From positions 1 through 12,394 of the forward strand of contig DAOWCC010000054.1 of assembly GCA_030639665.1 (NCBI GenBank): a stretch of 12,394 bases of DNA, in the 5' to 3' direction. Under the pieces are notes generated by a model. The model searched no databases. It was given only the letters and a program-made list of their open reading frames with translations, and had not been told where the DNA came from. Every line of letters starts with the position of its first letter. The first letter of the stretch is position 1. This document shows, in pieces, positions 1 through 6,918 of this stretch. Both the position numbers and the translations under genes were made by a program. The stretch is from Elusimicrobiota bacterium. GTDB taxonomy: Bacteria; Elusimicrobiota; Elusimicrobia; Elusimicrobiales; UBA9959.

Positions 1-539
1 AATTTAATTCCCTGGGTGCCTTCCAAAAGAATTTGTTTGTCTTTGGCAAGCGCTTTATTTAGCAGAGTCGGAACATCTTTTATGAATTTTTTTAAGCGGG
101 GTTCGTCTTTGGCGAATTTTATTTTTTTTCTGTCTATTCTTTCTCTTACCGCTTCTCCAAGTCCTGTTCCCACACTGCCGATGGTTTTCATCATTCGAGC
201 GTTTCTTCTTTCCGCTTTCATTTGCCTTGGCTCTATGATTACAGCGTTGGGATCTATTATGATTCTGGACTCGCAATTTGTTTCTTTCATTTCTTTCATT
301 AGCCAATCCGTGATGATATATGTTCCGCTGGCCAAAACCAATTTGGTTTTTTTATTTACAAAGCCGGCGGGTATGTTTTTTAAGGCGAATATTTTATCTT
401 CAAAAAAAACGGTATGGCCCGCATTCGGCCCTCCGATTTTTACGCAATAATCAAAATTATTTTTATAAGCTAAGTAGGCGGAAATTTTCCCTTTTCCTTC
501 ATCTCCGGCTTGTCCTCCTACAACGATATCTACAGGCAT
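1..539 (-). CDS. purA: Adenylosuccinate synthetase PurA, N-terminal part (C-terminus beyond left edge)
   Basis: PurA joins IMP and aspartate using GTP to make adenylosuccinate, the first committed step from IMP to AMP, in the cytosol. The 179 visible residues carry the family's N-terminal phosphate loop, GGQAGDEGKGK (residues 8-18), with the expected catalytic Asp13, then NAGHT (39-43) with the catalytic His42, the IMP-contacting segment around SVGTGLG, and EGTQG near the window edge. The start at 539 is set by a strong GGAGGG ribosome site at 545-550 and by alignment with the family N-terminus. It lies 13 bp after the purB stop, so the two genes form one operon for IMP-to-AMP conversion. Odd point: the loop has Ala at position 11, where nearly all PurA proteins have Trp (QWGDEGKGK). 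The N-terminus (VVGGQ, then AYL after the loop) recalls the shorter, archaeal-like PurA branch, but total length cannot be seen. Confidence 0.94.
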   Translation of the reverse strand, partial: MPVDIVVGGQAGDEGKGKISAYLAYKNNFDYCVKIGGPNAGHTVFFEDKIFALKNIPAGFVNKKTKLVLASGTYIITDWLMKEMKETNCESRIIIDPNAVIIEPRQMKAERRNARMMKTIGSVGTGLGEAVRERIDRKKIKFAKDEPRLKKFIKDVPTLLNKALAKDKQILLEGTQGIK

Positions 540-552
540 ATTAGCCCTCCTA

Positions 553-1941
553 TTAATTTTTAGCTATTTTGTCCGCTATTCCGATATAACCTGTGCTTAT
601 GGAATTAAGTATTTCTTTTTTTACTTTATTGCTTACTTTAAGATTTTTTACAAATTTATTAAGTTTCCCTCGAGTTATTTTACTGCCGCGAGTTAAGGAT
701 TTTAAAAGTTCATAAGGGTTTGGGAAATTCTCCCTGCGAAGAATTGTCTGGATTGCTTCGGCAAATATTTCCGGATGTTGGGCGATTTGTTCTTTGGCCT
801 TGGAGGAATTTACTTCAATTTGAGAAAATCCTTTTAAAATGGAGGTATAGGCGATTAAAGAATGAGCGAAAGCAACGCCGAAATTCCGTTCAACGGTGGA
901 ATCGGACAAATCTCTTTGAAGGCGGGATATGGGAAGTTTAGCGCTGAAGTACTGAAAAAGAGCGTTTGCCATGCCGAGATTTCCCTCCGCGTTTTCAAAG
1001 GCGATGGGATTTATTTTTTGCGGCATAGTGGATGATCCTATTTCCCCTTTTGCCGGTTTTTGAGTTAATAAGTCATCGCTTATATAGCGCCATATATCTT
1101 GGCACATATCCGTCAAAATCACATTTATGGCGCGTAGGGCGTCAAAAAGTTCGCAATAACTGTCATGAGGTTCTATTTGCGGCGTTATTTTATTAATGGA
1201 AATATTTAATTTGAACGAGTTATTGAGATGGTTAATGAAATTACCTGAAAATTTAGGCCAATCAATTCCGGGAAATGCCGCTATGTGGGCATTATAATTA
1301 CCGGCGGCGCCGTTTAGTTTTGAGAGAATTTTAATTTTATTTATACGGTTTAGCTGCGAGGCAATCCGGTTTTCAAAAATTCTAAATTCCTTGCCGAAAG
1401 TTGTGGGAATGGCGGGCTGGCCATGGGTTCTGGCAAGAAGAATATTGCCGGAGTATTCATTCGCGAGTTTTAAAAGATGTTTTTGAATATTTTTAAGTTT
1501 TGGGAGAATTACTTTTTTTAGCGCTGAACTAAGCATCATCGCGTAAGCTATGTTATTGGTGTCTTCACTTGTCAAAGCAAAATGCAAATATTCGCTTGAA
1601 TTGGAAAGCCCTTTTTCGGCAAATTTTGCCTTAAGATAATATTCAACGGATTTAACATCATGGCGCGTCGCGGGAATATCGGAATTTCCTTTAGTTTCTA
1701 TTCTTTTAACTTCTTCAATATCGTTCGGAGAAGGGTTCTCCAAACTTTTGATAAAATTGATATCGGAAGATTTGAGTTTTTTGATTTTAACGGCTTTTTG
1801 CTTGGTCAAATACAAAAAATATTCACATTCAACGATAATTCGGTATTTTATCAAAGCCGCTTCGCTGAAATACTCTTTAAGCGTTTCGGTTTGATTTGAA
1901 TATCTTCCATCCACTGGATTTATTAGAAATAATCTTTCCAT
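553..1941 (-). CDS. purB: Adenylosuccinate lyase PurB
   Basis: PurB removes fumarate from adenylosuccinate (giving AMP) and from SAICAR (giving AICAR) in purine synthesis. With the start at 1941 the protein has 462 residues, close to the 456 of the E. coli enzyme, and it resembles that branch from end to end: SPVDGRY-like NPVDGRY at the N-terminus, HDVKSVEY, TSEDTNN, the THGQP motif with the general-acid/base His at about residue 173, GNYNAHIAA, and the mobile signature loop GSSTMPQKINP (about 302-312) with the catalytic serine. The loop has Gln where E. coli has His, a common variant. The frame stays open for 33 more codons upstream (to 2040), but family alignment favours MERLFLINPVDGRY. No clear Shine-Dalgarno site precedes any candidate start. 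The gene is transcribed divergently from motA and leads into purA 13 bp downstream. Confidence 0.96.
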   Translation of the reverse strand: MERLFLINPVDGRYSNQTETLKEYFSEAALIKYRIIVECEYFLYLTKQKAVKIKKLKSSDINFIKSLENPSPNDIEEVKRIETKGNSDIPATRHDVKSVEYYLKAKFAEKGLSNSSEYLHFALTSEDTNNIAYAMMLSSALKKVILPKLKNIQKHLLKLANEYSGNILLARTHGQPAIPTTFGKEFRIFENRIASQLNRINKIKILSKLNGAAGNYNAHIAAFPGIDWPKFSGNFINHLNNSFKLNISINKITPQIEPHDSYCELFDALRAINVILTDMCQDIWRYISDDLLTQKPAKGEIGSSTMPQKINPIAFENAEGNLGMANALFQYFSAKLPISRLQRDLSDSTVERNFGVAFAHSLIAYTSILKGFSQIEVNSSKAKEQIAQHPEIFAEAIQTILRRENFPNPYELLKSLTRGSKITRGKLNKFVKNLKVSNKVKKEILNSISTGYIGIADKIAKN

Positions 1942-2212
1942 AAGGTTAATAATACCAAAATTTAAGGACAATGGACATACAAGCGCGGTACCGGAAAATT
2001 TATGTTCCCTCATATTTCCAAGGAGAGATTTCAGCGCCATATAACGAACTCCGACTTCCGGCGAGGAGTCAGAAAGACGGATTTCCCGTAAAATTTAGAA
2101 TAGCGCATATCTGTCGCAGAACCATATTTGTTTTGTTTTTTTATGCCGTTTTTGTACCGTATTTTCGTATTCGTATTTATATATATTTACGCAAAGAAAA
2201 GTTAATAACATT

Positions 2213-2229
2213 TATTTACAATGTAAATA
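2213..2229. promoter_or_regulatory. 17-bp palindromic operator candidate
   Basis: TATTTACA-A-TGTAAATA is a perfect 8+1+8 inverted repeat. Its right arm continues into TGTAAATACTT, repeated exactly 27 bp downstream (2249-2259), and a further TATTTAC lies 29 bp upstream (2184-2190). It sits where the -35 region of the motA promoter would be, which fits a repressor or activator site for a dimeric DNA-binding protein. The regulator is unknown. The perfect symmetry is seen directly; the function is inferred. Confidence 0.55.
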
Positions 2230-2241
2230 CTTATGATTTTA

Positions 2242-2247
2242 TATAAT
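2242..2247 (+). promoter_or_regulatory. Candidate -10 box (TATAAT) for motA
   Basis: A perfect TATAAT would place the transcript start near 2254 and give a short leader of about 28 nt that still holds the GAGGAA ribosome site at 2271-2276. The -35 is poor: nothing close to TTGACA lies 16-18 bp upstream, and the nearest likeness, TTTACA at 2215-2220, is 21 bp away inside the palindrome. A promoter with a weak -35 overlapped by an operator suggests dependence on an activator. I see no flagellar sigma-28 consensus. Confidence 0.45.
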
Positions 2248-2281
2248 GTGTAAATACTTTTATTCGCTTTGAGGAAAAACT

Positions 2282-3049
2282 ATGGATATAATGACATTGG
2301 GCGGCGCTCTTTTGGGATTTTCGATTCTTTTGTGGGCAGGGCTGTCAACGGGAGTGTTGAAACTGCTTATAAATTTGCACGGTTTCGTTATTGTTGTTGG
2401 CGGCACTTTGGCTTCAGTCGCGATAAATACCAATTTACAGGGTTTTGTCAGCGGAGTTAAAGCTTTTATGCAGGTTATAAAAAAACAAGAATTGCCTACC
2501 GTTGATGAATCTATTCAAACTATTGTGCAATTATCCGATACGGCTCACAGAGAAGGCGGTATAATGGCTCTTCAAAATGTTGACCCTGTTTTTGCGGGAG
2601 GTTTTCTCAAAAGAGCCATTACGGTTGCCATGACCAGCGGACAATCCAATGAAACAAGAAATATTTTAGAGGATGAAGTCAGAAGAAAAAGGCTTCTCCG
2701 GCAAGAGGATTCCAATTTTTACAGGACAATGGGCGTTATCTCGCCAATGTTTGGCCTTGTGGGAACTCTTTTCGGAATTATTCAGACTTTAAGCAATCTT
2801 TCCGATCCCAGTAAAATAGGTATGTCTATGGCGGTTGCCATAACAAGCGCTTTATATGGTATAACCCTTTCCAATATGGTATTTGTCCCGATTGCGAATA
2901 AAATAAGAATAAACGCTATGCAGGAAACTATGATTCTTCAGCTTGTTGTGGAAGGGGTCATAGACATAATGAGCGGAAAACCTCCTCATCTTATCGATAT
3001 GCATTTGAAAGGTTATTTAGAGGCGGGAACTTTAAATCCGCAAAGATAA
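2282..3049 (+). CDS. motA: MotA-type stator subunit (flagellar motor / proton channel family)
   Basis: This 255-residue inner-membrane protein belongs to the MotA/PomA family, which with MotB forms the ion-driven stator that turns a rotor. Length is like PomA (about 253) rather than E. coli MotA (295). Four membrane helices fall at about 5-21, 33-50, 148-170 and 183-206. The large cytoplasmic loop lies between helices 2 and 3. The two key prolines are present, Pro155 and Pro203 (E. coli Pro173 and Pro222), with the SPMFGLVGTLFG motif around the first. In the rotor-facing loop, HREGGIMALQ (89-98) keeps the Arg equivalent to MotA Arg90, but the position of Glu98 is Gln. The ATG is preceded by GAGGAA at a good distance. 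motB follows after 108 bp. By sequence alone I cannot say whether it uses protons or sodium. Confidence 0.95.
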   Translation: MDIMTLGGALLGFSILLWAGLSTGVLKLLINLHGFVIVVGGTLASVAINTNLQGFVSGVKAFMQVIKKQELPTVDESIQTIVQLSDTAHREGGIMALQNVDPVFAGGFLKRAITVAMTSGQSNETRNILEDEVRRKRLLRQEDSNFYRTMGVISPMFGLVGTLFGIIQTLSNLSDPSKIGMSMAVAITSALYGITLSNMVFVPIANKIRINAMQETMILQLVVEGVIDIMSGKPPHLIDMHLKGYLEAGTLNPQR

Positions 3050-3157
3050 ATAGAATAAAGCAGTGTTGCGCTGTAGAAGCGGGAAGTAAGAATTTTGAAA
3101 ATTAGAATTTGTAATTAATTTAAGGTTTGTGCTTTGGATATTGGGATTTACTAAATT
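3050..3157. other. motA-motB spacer with worn AT-rich repeat
   Basis: The spacer holds a small imperfect hairpin just after motA (CAGTG-TTG-CGCTG) without a T tract. Then comes a low-complexity stretch of AATTTG/TTTGGAT-like words. Its segment at 3125-3139 (GTTTGTGCTTTGGAT) matches 13 of 15 bases with the reverse strand of 11661-11675 in another spacer, so the two look like members of one dispersed intergenic repeat type. It breaks the usual tight motA-motB coupling. Confidence 0.5.
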
Positions 3158-3787
3158 ATGCCTAGATTTTACGAAAGAGAAGACGAACTGGAAAATGAGC
3201 TTAACAGAGGCGCTCTGTGGGCTATTACCTATGGCGATATGATGAGCTATTTAATGATTTTCTTCCTCATTTTATTTGCGCTTTTCGCTTCCAAGGATGC
3301 TGTTTCGCAGTTTGCGGTGAAAGGCATGGAAGAGACCTTTGGTCAAGATACTCAGGTTACAAGAGAGATTTTTTCAAAACACGGCATACAGCAAATAGCG
3401 AAAGTTGAGATATCCGCGAATAAAATAAATATAAAGTTTTCCGAACCGGTGCTTTTTGAGCCGGGTAGCGATAGGCTTAAAAAATCGTCACTCCCCCATT
3501 TGAGGAAATTGGCTAAAGTTCTGATTGATTTGCCAAATCCCATTCAAATAGAAGGTCATACCGACAATAGGCCGATGGGCAGGCATTCTAAATTTAAGAC
3601 AAATTGGGAATTGTCAGCCGCGCGCGCTTTCAGCGTTTTAAAGTATTTTGTAAGCCAAAGGGTCGCTCCCGAAAAGCTTTCGGCGGTGGGTTATGGAGAA
3701 TTTAAACCTTTAAAAAGCAATGATATGCCGGAAGGAAGATCCGCCAATAGAAGAATTGAAATCAATATCATTAGGCATGAGATATAA
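3158..3787 (+). CDS. motB: MotB-type stator subunit with OmpA-like peptidoglycan-binding domain
   Basis: MotB anchors the stator to peptidoglycan and supplies the ion-binding aspartate. The 209-residue protein has a short charged cytoplasmic tail (1-18) and one membrane helix (about 20-43). Asp27 in TYGDMMSY matches E. coli MotB Asp32. A segment of about 50 residues after the helix would hold the plug and linker. The OmpA/MotB domain fills about 85-207, with the peptidoglycan-binding motifs EGHTDNRP (132-139), NWELSAARA (149-157), AVGYGEFKP (176-184) and RSANRRIEI (194-202). It is much shorter than E. coli MotB (308 residues), mainly in the linker and C-terminal tail. No strong ribosome site precedes the ATG. 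The gene stands 108 bp after motA and should form one stator complex with it. Confidence 0.94.
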   Translation: MPRFYEREDELENELNRGALWAITYGDMMSYLMIFFLILFALFASKDAVSQFAVKGMEETFGQDTQVTREIFSKHGIQQIAKVEISANKINIKFSEPVLFEPGSDRLKKSSLPHLRKLAKVLIDLPNPIQIEGHTDNRPMGRHSKFKTNWELSAARAFSVLKYFVSQRVAPEKLSAVGYGEFKPLKSNDMPEGRSANRRIEINIIRHEI

Positions 3788-3986
3788 AAGCGCAGCAGCG
3801 CTACAGGCAATAGTGTGGCAGAAAAGAAATGGAATTAAGTGATTAAGAAGCAAAATATAAGCATTAAGGAGTGATAGGAAAGGATTCTATAGGGCAGTTC
3901 TGCCGGGTCTTGTGTCGTCGTATTGCAAAGATTAAGCCTATTTGCTGCCAAGCTGTATTACCGTCGTACTGTCGCACTATTTTATT
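3788..3986. other. Spacer between motB and the sensor kinase gene
   Basis: A perfect 5-bp hairpin (AGCGC-AGCA-GCGCT, 3789-3802) follows the motB stop at once but has no T tract, so it is at best a weak terminator. The rest is repetitive: short GTCGTAC/GTCGCAC-type words recur at 3914-3976 (GTCGTCGTA, CCGTCGTAC, TGTCGCAC). I recognise no promoter or gene here. Translation could in principle begin at a TTG at 3942 inside this stretch, but the membrane-anchor start at 3987 is far more likely. Confidence 0.4.
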
Positions 3987-6080
3987 ATGAAACTGACGAC
4001 AAGATTTTTTCTGATATTGTTAATCATATCCGTTATTCCCATGATGATTTCCGTTTCATGGAATGTGCATCAATATCATTCCACCGCCAATACTTTTTTT
4101 GATTTACACAAAGCCGTTTCAAATCTTGCCGCCGCCAATATTGATGAATGGCTTCAGCGCGTCAACAGAAGTTTCGCTTTTTTATATGAAATTGAAAATC
4201 CTCTTAAAAGAACCAAAGTTGATGAAAATAAAATTATAAAACAGGCGACTACCGTAAATTCCGAAATAATGGCGCTTAGTTTTATCGGAGTGGACGGGAA
4301 ACCGGTTTTTGAACTTCAAAGTAAAAAAATAAAATCCAAAAAACATTTAAGCGTTTATAATAAAGATCTTGTAGCCGAGGCCAATGAAACGGGCAAAGTC
4401 GCGCTGGGAGATGTTTTATGTATTGAAAATGACCCATATTTTCCCCTAGCTTATCCTCTTATAAACGGCAAAACGGTTTTGTTCTATTTTTCATTGTCCA
4501 ATTTATGGGATAAATTAATTTCTCAAAAAACGGGTAAATCCGGAAAGGTCATAATTGTAAATGAAAAAGGAAAATTGCTTGGATGCCAGGATTCTAAAAA
4601 TTCCAAATATAATGTAAAGCATATCCAAGAAACTTTTCTTGAATCGGGTAAATCAGGGTTTCTCAAAGATTTAAAAATAGGCGGAGAAAAATATTCAGGT
4701 TCTTACAGTAGAGCTGAAGGCTTGCCGTGGGTTGTCGTTTCTCTGCAGAGTAATGATGAGATTTACGGGCCTCGACGAAGAGCTATCATAATCTTTTCAA
4801 TTTTCACCCTCGTAACATTGGCCATATCAATACTGATTATGCTTATGATATCAAAAAAAATAATTCAGCCGATAAACAATATCATGCATAGCGTAAAATA
4901 TTTTTTGAGAGATCAGCGTTTGGATAAAGTTATTCCCAGAGAAGGCTGGCCGGAGATAAAAAACTTGGTTTCAATTTTAAACAGATTAATGCTGGAGCTT
5001 CAGGCTTATCGCGCTTTTCAATTAAATCAAATAGTTGAAGAAAAAAACAAAGCTCAAGCTTTGATAGACACTATTCCCGATGGAGTTCTTTTGATTGATA
5101 ATGCCAATAGGCTTATTTATTCAAATGGCGTGGCCTTGAGGCTTTTGAATATTCCAAAGATATCTCCTGATATTATTATTCCCAATTCCGTAGCCAATAG
5201 AGATTTTAATGAAAAATTATCGGTTATTGTCACATCAAAAGAAAAACTTATGGAAACCGAAGTTTATGCCAAAATAAGTTTGGAGCCCCCCGTGTCAAAG
5301 AGCTTCCGCATAATTTCAAGACAGTTTATGCTTGAAACTCTTAAAAGACCGGGAAGAGTTATAATTTTGCGCGATATCAGCGATGAAAAAGAACTTGAAA
5401 AAGCGCGGGAAGATTTCTTCCATATGATTACCCACGACATGAGAGCGCCATTATCCACCATTCAAGGCTATGTTGAGTTATTGATAAAGATTATTCCCAA
5501 GGCGGAACGCACGGATAAATATTTAAAGAGTATGCTTTATTCATCCAGAAGATTAAGAGGCATGATTGATGATATTCTTAATACCACAAAGCTTGAAAAA
5601 GGCACTTTGATGCTTCAGACGGAAGAAATAGACGCGCAAGAGTTTTTGGATAGGATAGTGGAAAATCATGAGCCTGTGGCTGGACCTAAAAAGATTGAAT
5701 TAAGCTCAAGTCTGCCCGCGCGGAATTTCAAGTTTTTTGGTGACCATTTAATGCTTGAACGGGTTATAACGAATCTTGTGGGTAATTCGCTTAAATTTAC
5801 GCCTAAGGGCGGGCATATAAATCTTTCAGCTGAGGAAAATGAATCGGAAATCCGTATTTCAGTTGAAGATAATGGTCCGGGCATTCCCGAGAAGCAACGG
5901 AAATCTATTTTTGAAAAAGGTTCTCAGATGGAAGAGCATAAGAGTATGGGTTTTGGCCTTGGGCTTGCGATGTGCAGTATGACGGTAAATCTGCATGGCG
6001 GAAAAATATGGGTGGAATCTGAAGTGGGAAAGGGAAGTAAATTTATATTCACTGTTAGCAAAGCTTTAAATATTGATTAA
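3987..6080 (+). CDS. Membrane sensor histidine kinase (Cache-like sensor, HAMP, PAS, HisKA, HATPase)
   Basis: This 697-residue inner-membrane kinase should sense an extracytoplasmic signal, autophosphorylate on histidine and pass phosphate to a receiver. In order: membrane helix 1 (about 5-25), a periplasmic region of some 235 residues with the look of a Cache sensor, helix 2 (about 266-289), HAMP with its proline at 295, a PAS domain (about 352-475, IPDGVLLID), HisKA with ITHDMRAPLS and phosphoacceptor His483, and a complete ATPase domain (N box Asn600, G1 DNGPGIP at 628-634, F box, G2 GFGLGL at 655-660). All catalytic motifs are intact. The start is chosen because a positively charged N-terminus and the first helix follow it directly; there is no clear ribosome site. 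A receiver gene begins 13 bp after its stop, the likely phosphate acceptor. Ligand and output are unknown. Its position after motAB suggests, but does not prove, motor control. Confidence 0.93.
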   Translation: MKLTTRFFLILLIISVIPMMISVSWNVHQYHSTANTFFDLHKAVSNLAAANIDEWLQRVNRSFAFLYEIENPLKRTKVDENKIIKQATTVNSEIMALSFIGVDGKPVFELQSKKIKSKKHLSVYNKDLVAEANETGKVALGDVLCIENDPYFPLAYPLINGKTVLFYFSLSNLWDKLISQKTGKSGKVIIVNEKGKLLGCQDSKNSKYNVKHIQETFLESGKSGFLKDLKIGGEKYSGSYSRAEGLPWVVVSLQSNDEIYGPRRRAIIIFSIFTLVTLAISILIMLMISKKIIQPINNIMHSVKYFLRDQRLDKVIPREGWPEIKNLVSILNRLMLELQAYRAFQLNQIVEEKNKAQALIDTIPDGVLLIDNANRLIYSNGVALRLLNIPKISPDIIIPNSVANRDFNEKLSVIVTSKEKLMETEVYAKISLEPPVSKSFRIISRQFMLETLKRPGRVIILRDISDEKELEKAREDFFHMITHDMRAPLSTIQGYVELLIKIIPKAERTDKYLKSMLYSSRRLRGMIDDILNTTKLEKGTLMLQTEEIDAQEFLDRIVENHEPVAGPKKIELSSSLPARNFKFFGDHLMLERVITNLVGNSLKFTPKGGHINLSAEENESEIRISVEDNGPGIPEKQRKSIFEKGSQMEEHKSMGFGLGLAMCSMTVNLHGGKIWVESEVGKGSKFIFTVSKALNID

Positions 6081-6093
6081 GGAGCGTTTAGAT

Positions 6094-6462
6094 ATGAAAA
6101 TACTTATTATAGATGATAATATGGAGTTTAGAATCATGATATCGGATTATTTTTCCGAACTTGGTTTTGAGGTTCTTGAAGCTGAAGATGGAAAAACCGG
6201 GCTTGAAATGGCGAAGAAAGTTGAGCCGGATATAATTTTTTTGGATGTTATGATGCCTGATATTGGAGGTATAGAAGTTTTAAGGGAATTGGGAGCTGAT
6301 GATGACACAAGAAAAGTTCCGGTCTTTATTATTACAGGGTCTTATTTTGAAAGTAAAATGAATCAGCTTTTTATGCAGGAATCCAATTGTAAGGAATTTT
6401 TGAGCAAAACGGCTGAACTTGCGGTTATTCAAAAAAAAGTTGAAGCTGTTTTAGGTAAATAA
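6094..6462 (+). CDS. Single-domain response regulator (CheY-like receiver) 1
   Basis: The 122-residue protein is a lone receiver domain with no output domain. The acidic pair Asp7-Asp8 (LIIDDN), phosphorylation site Asp51 (IIFLDVMMPD), switch Thr81 and Lys105 are all present, so it should accept phosphate. The usual Lys-Pro pair reads Lys-Thr (SKTAE), and the end of the domain lacks the common KPF motif, a mild departure. AAGGAG at 6079-6084, overlapping the kinase stop, sits 9 nt before the ATG, which fixes the start over a TTG at 6073. It is co-transcribed with the upstream kinase and is followed directly by a strong terminator, so kinase plus receiver form one unit. Like CheY or DivK it probably acts by binding another protein; the motor and the coiled-coil ATPase are candidates. 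Confidence 0.93.
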   Translation: MKILIIDDNMEFRIMISDYFSELGFEVLEAEDGKTGLEMAKKVEPDIIFLDVMMPDIGGIEVLRELGADDDTRKVPVFIITGSYFESKMNQLFMQESNCKEFLSKTAELAVIQKKVEAVLGK

Positions 6463-6463
6463 G

Positions 6464-6483
6464 AAGGCGCTTAGCGCCTTTTT
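6464..6483 (+). terminator. Intrinsic terminator after receiver 1
   Basis: AAGGCGC-TTA-GCGCCTT is a perfect 7-bp stem with a 3-nt loop, and its right arm runs into five T residues in a row (6479-6483). It starts one base after the receiver 1 stop. It should end most transcripts of the kinase-receiver unit and separate it from the next two regulators. Confidence 0.85.
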
Positions 6484-6484
6484 A

Positions 6485-6505
6485 AGTCACCAGTCACCAG
6501 TTGCC
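6485..6505. repeat. Three tandem 7-bp repeats
   Basis: AGTCACC, AGTCACC and AGTTGCC follow one another directly, just downstream of the terminator and about 47 bp before the receiver 2 start. The first two copies are identical and the third differs at two bases. It may be part of the worn intergenic repeats seen elsewhere in the window or a binding site for a regulator of the next operon. Confidence 0.6.
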
Positions 6506-6551
6506 GGTAAAAACAAATATTTGCAAGTTAGAAGCAATTGAAGGAAAATTT

Positions 6552-6917
6552 ATGCGAAAAATACTTATTGTTGATGATGAAACCGATTATCTGAATATAG
6601 CCGCTCAAATATTAAAAAATGCCGGTTTTTTTGTCATGACTGCTGAAAATGGAGAAGACGGTTTGGATATAATTGCCAAAGAAAGTCCGGACCTTCTTAT
6701 TTTGGACATAGGTTTGCCGGATATCAGCGGCATTGATATAAAAAAACAGCTTAATAAGAATTTGACCGCTTCTAAAATTCCGGTAATCTTTTTTACCGTA
6801 TGTTCCGATATGGAGTGTTTGCGCGACGCTTTAAATCAGAATAATTGCAAATATCTCATTAAGCCTTTTAACCCCGATGATTTGCTTGAGAAGGTTAATT
6901 CTTTTATTAAAAATTAA
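6552..6917 (+). CDS. Single-domain response regulator (CheY-like receiver) 2
   Basis: This 121-residue lone receiver has every expected residue: acidic pair Asp8-Asp9 (LIVDDE), phosphorylation site Asp52 (LLILDIGLPD), switch Thr82 and the Lys104-Pro105 pair in LIKPF. The start is fixed by AAGGA at 6541-6545, six bases before the ATG, and by the receiver's first strand; a longer version from a TTG at 6501 would add an unrelated tail across the repeat region. The next gene begins with a single base between stop and ATG, so the two are translationally coupled. The pairing of a fully competent lone receiver with a degenerate-receiver DNA-binding protein suggests that they act together, for example as a phosphate-carrying partner and an output protein. 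No DNA-binding domain is present in this one. Confidence 0.93.
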   Translation: MRKILIVDDETDYLNIAAQILKNAGFFVMTAENGEDGLDIIAKESPDLLILDIGLPDISGIDIKKQLNKNLTASKIPVIFFTVCSDMECLRDALNQNNCKYLIKPFNPDDLLEKVNSFIKN

Positions 6918-6918
6918 A

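Larger units (their letters stand above)
1942..2281. promoter_or_regulatory. Divergent control region between purB and motA (340 bp, no gene)
   Basis: This gap must hold the promoters for the purBA pair (leftward) and motA (rightward). The half near motA is very AT-rich and crowded with short repeats: CGTATT three times (2158-2163, 2166-2171, 2172-2177), a half site TATTTAC at 2184-2190, a 17-bp palindrome at 2213-2229 and a direct repeat TGTAAATACTT at 2222-2232 and 2249-2259. The half near purB is less AT-rich. If the purB transcript starts in the AT-rich part, purB has a leader of roughly 200 nt or more. Two weak hairpins can be drawn in that leader (arms within 2053-2070 and 2077-2089). 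I do not recognise a known riboswitch there. Confidence 0.6.

Noticed and set aside
1942..2040. N-terminal extension of PurB by 33 codons
   Set aside because: The PurB family begins close to the VDGRY motif, which the 1941 start gives; the extension has no family match and no ribosome site.
1942..2112. Purine-type riboswitch in the purB leader
   Set aside because: Only short weak hairpins can be drawn, and I do not see the paired loops or conserved junction of a known purine-sensing aptamer.
2101..2281. Flagellar sigma-28 promoter before motA
   Set aside because: No TAAAGTTT / GCCGATAA-like pair with the right spacing was found; only a TATAAT box is convincing.
3942..3986. TTG start giving 15 more residues on the sensor kinase
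   Set aside because: The ATG at 3987 gives a standard basic N-terminus followed at once by the first membrane helix; the extra codons lie in repeat-like spacer sequence.
6073..6093. TTG start for receiver 1 overlapping the kinase stop
   Set aside because: The ribosome site AAGGAG at 6079-6084 points to the ATG at 6094, where the receiver fold begins.
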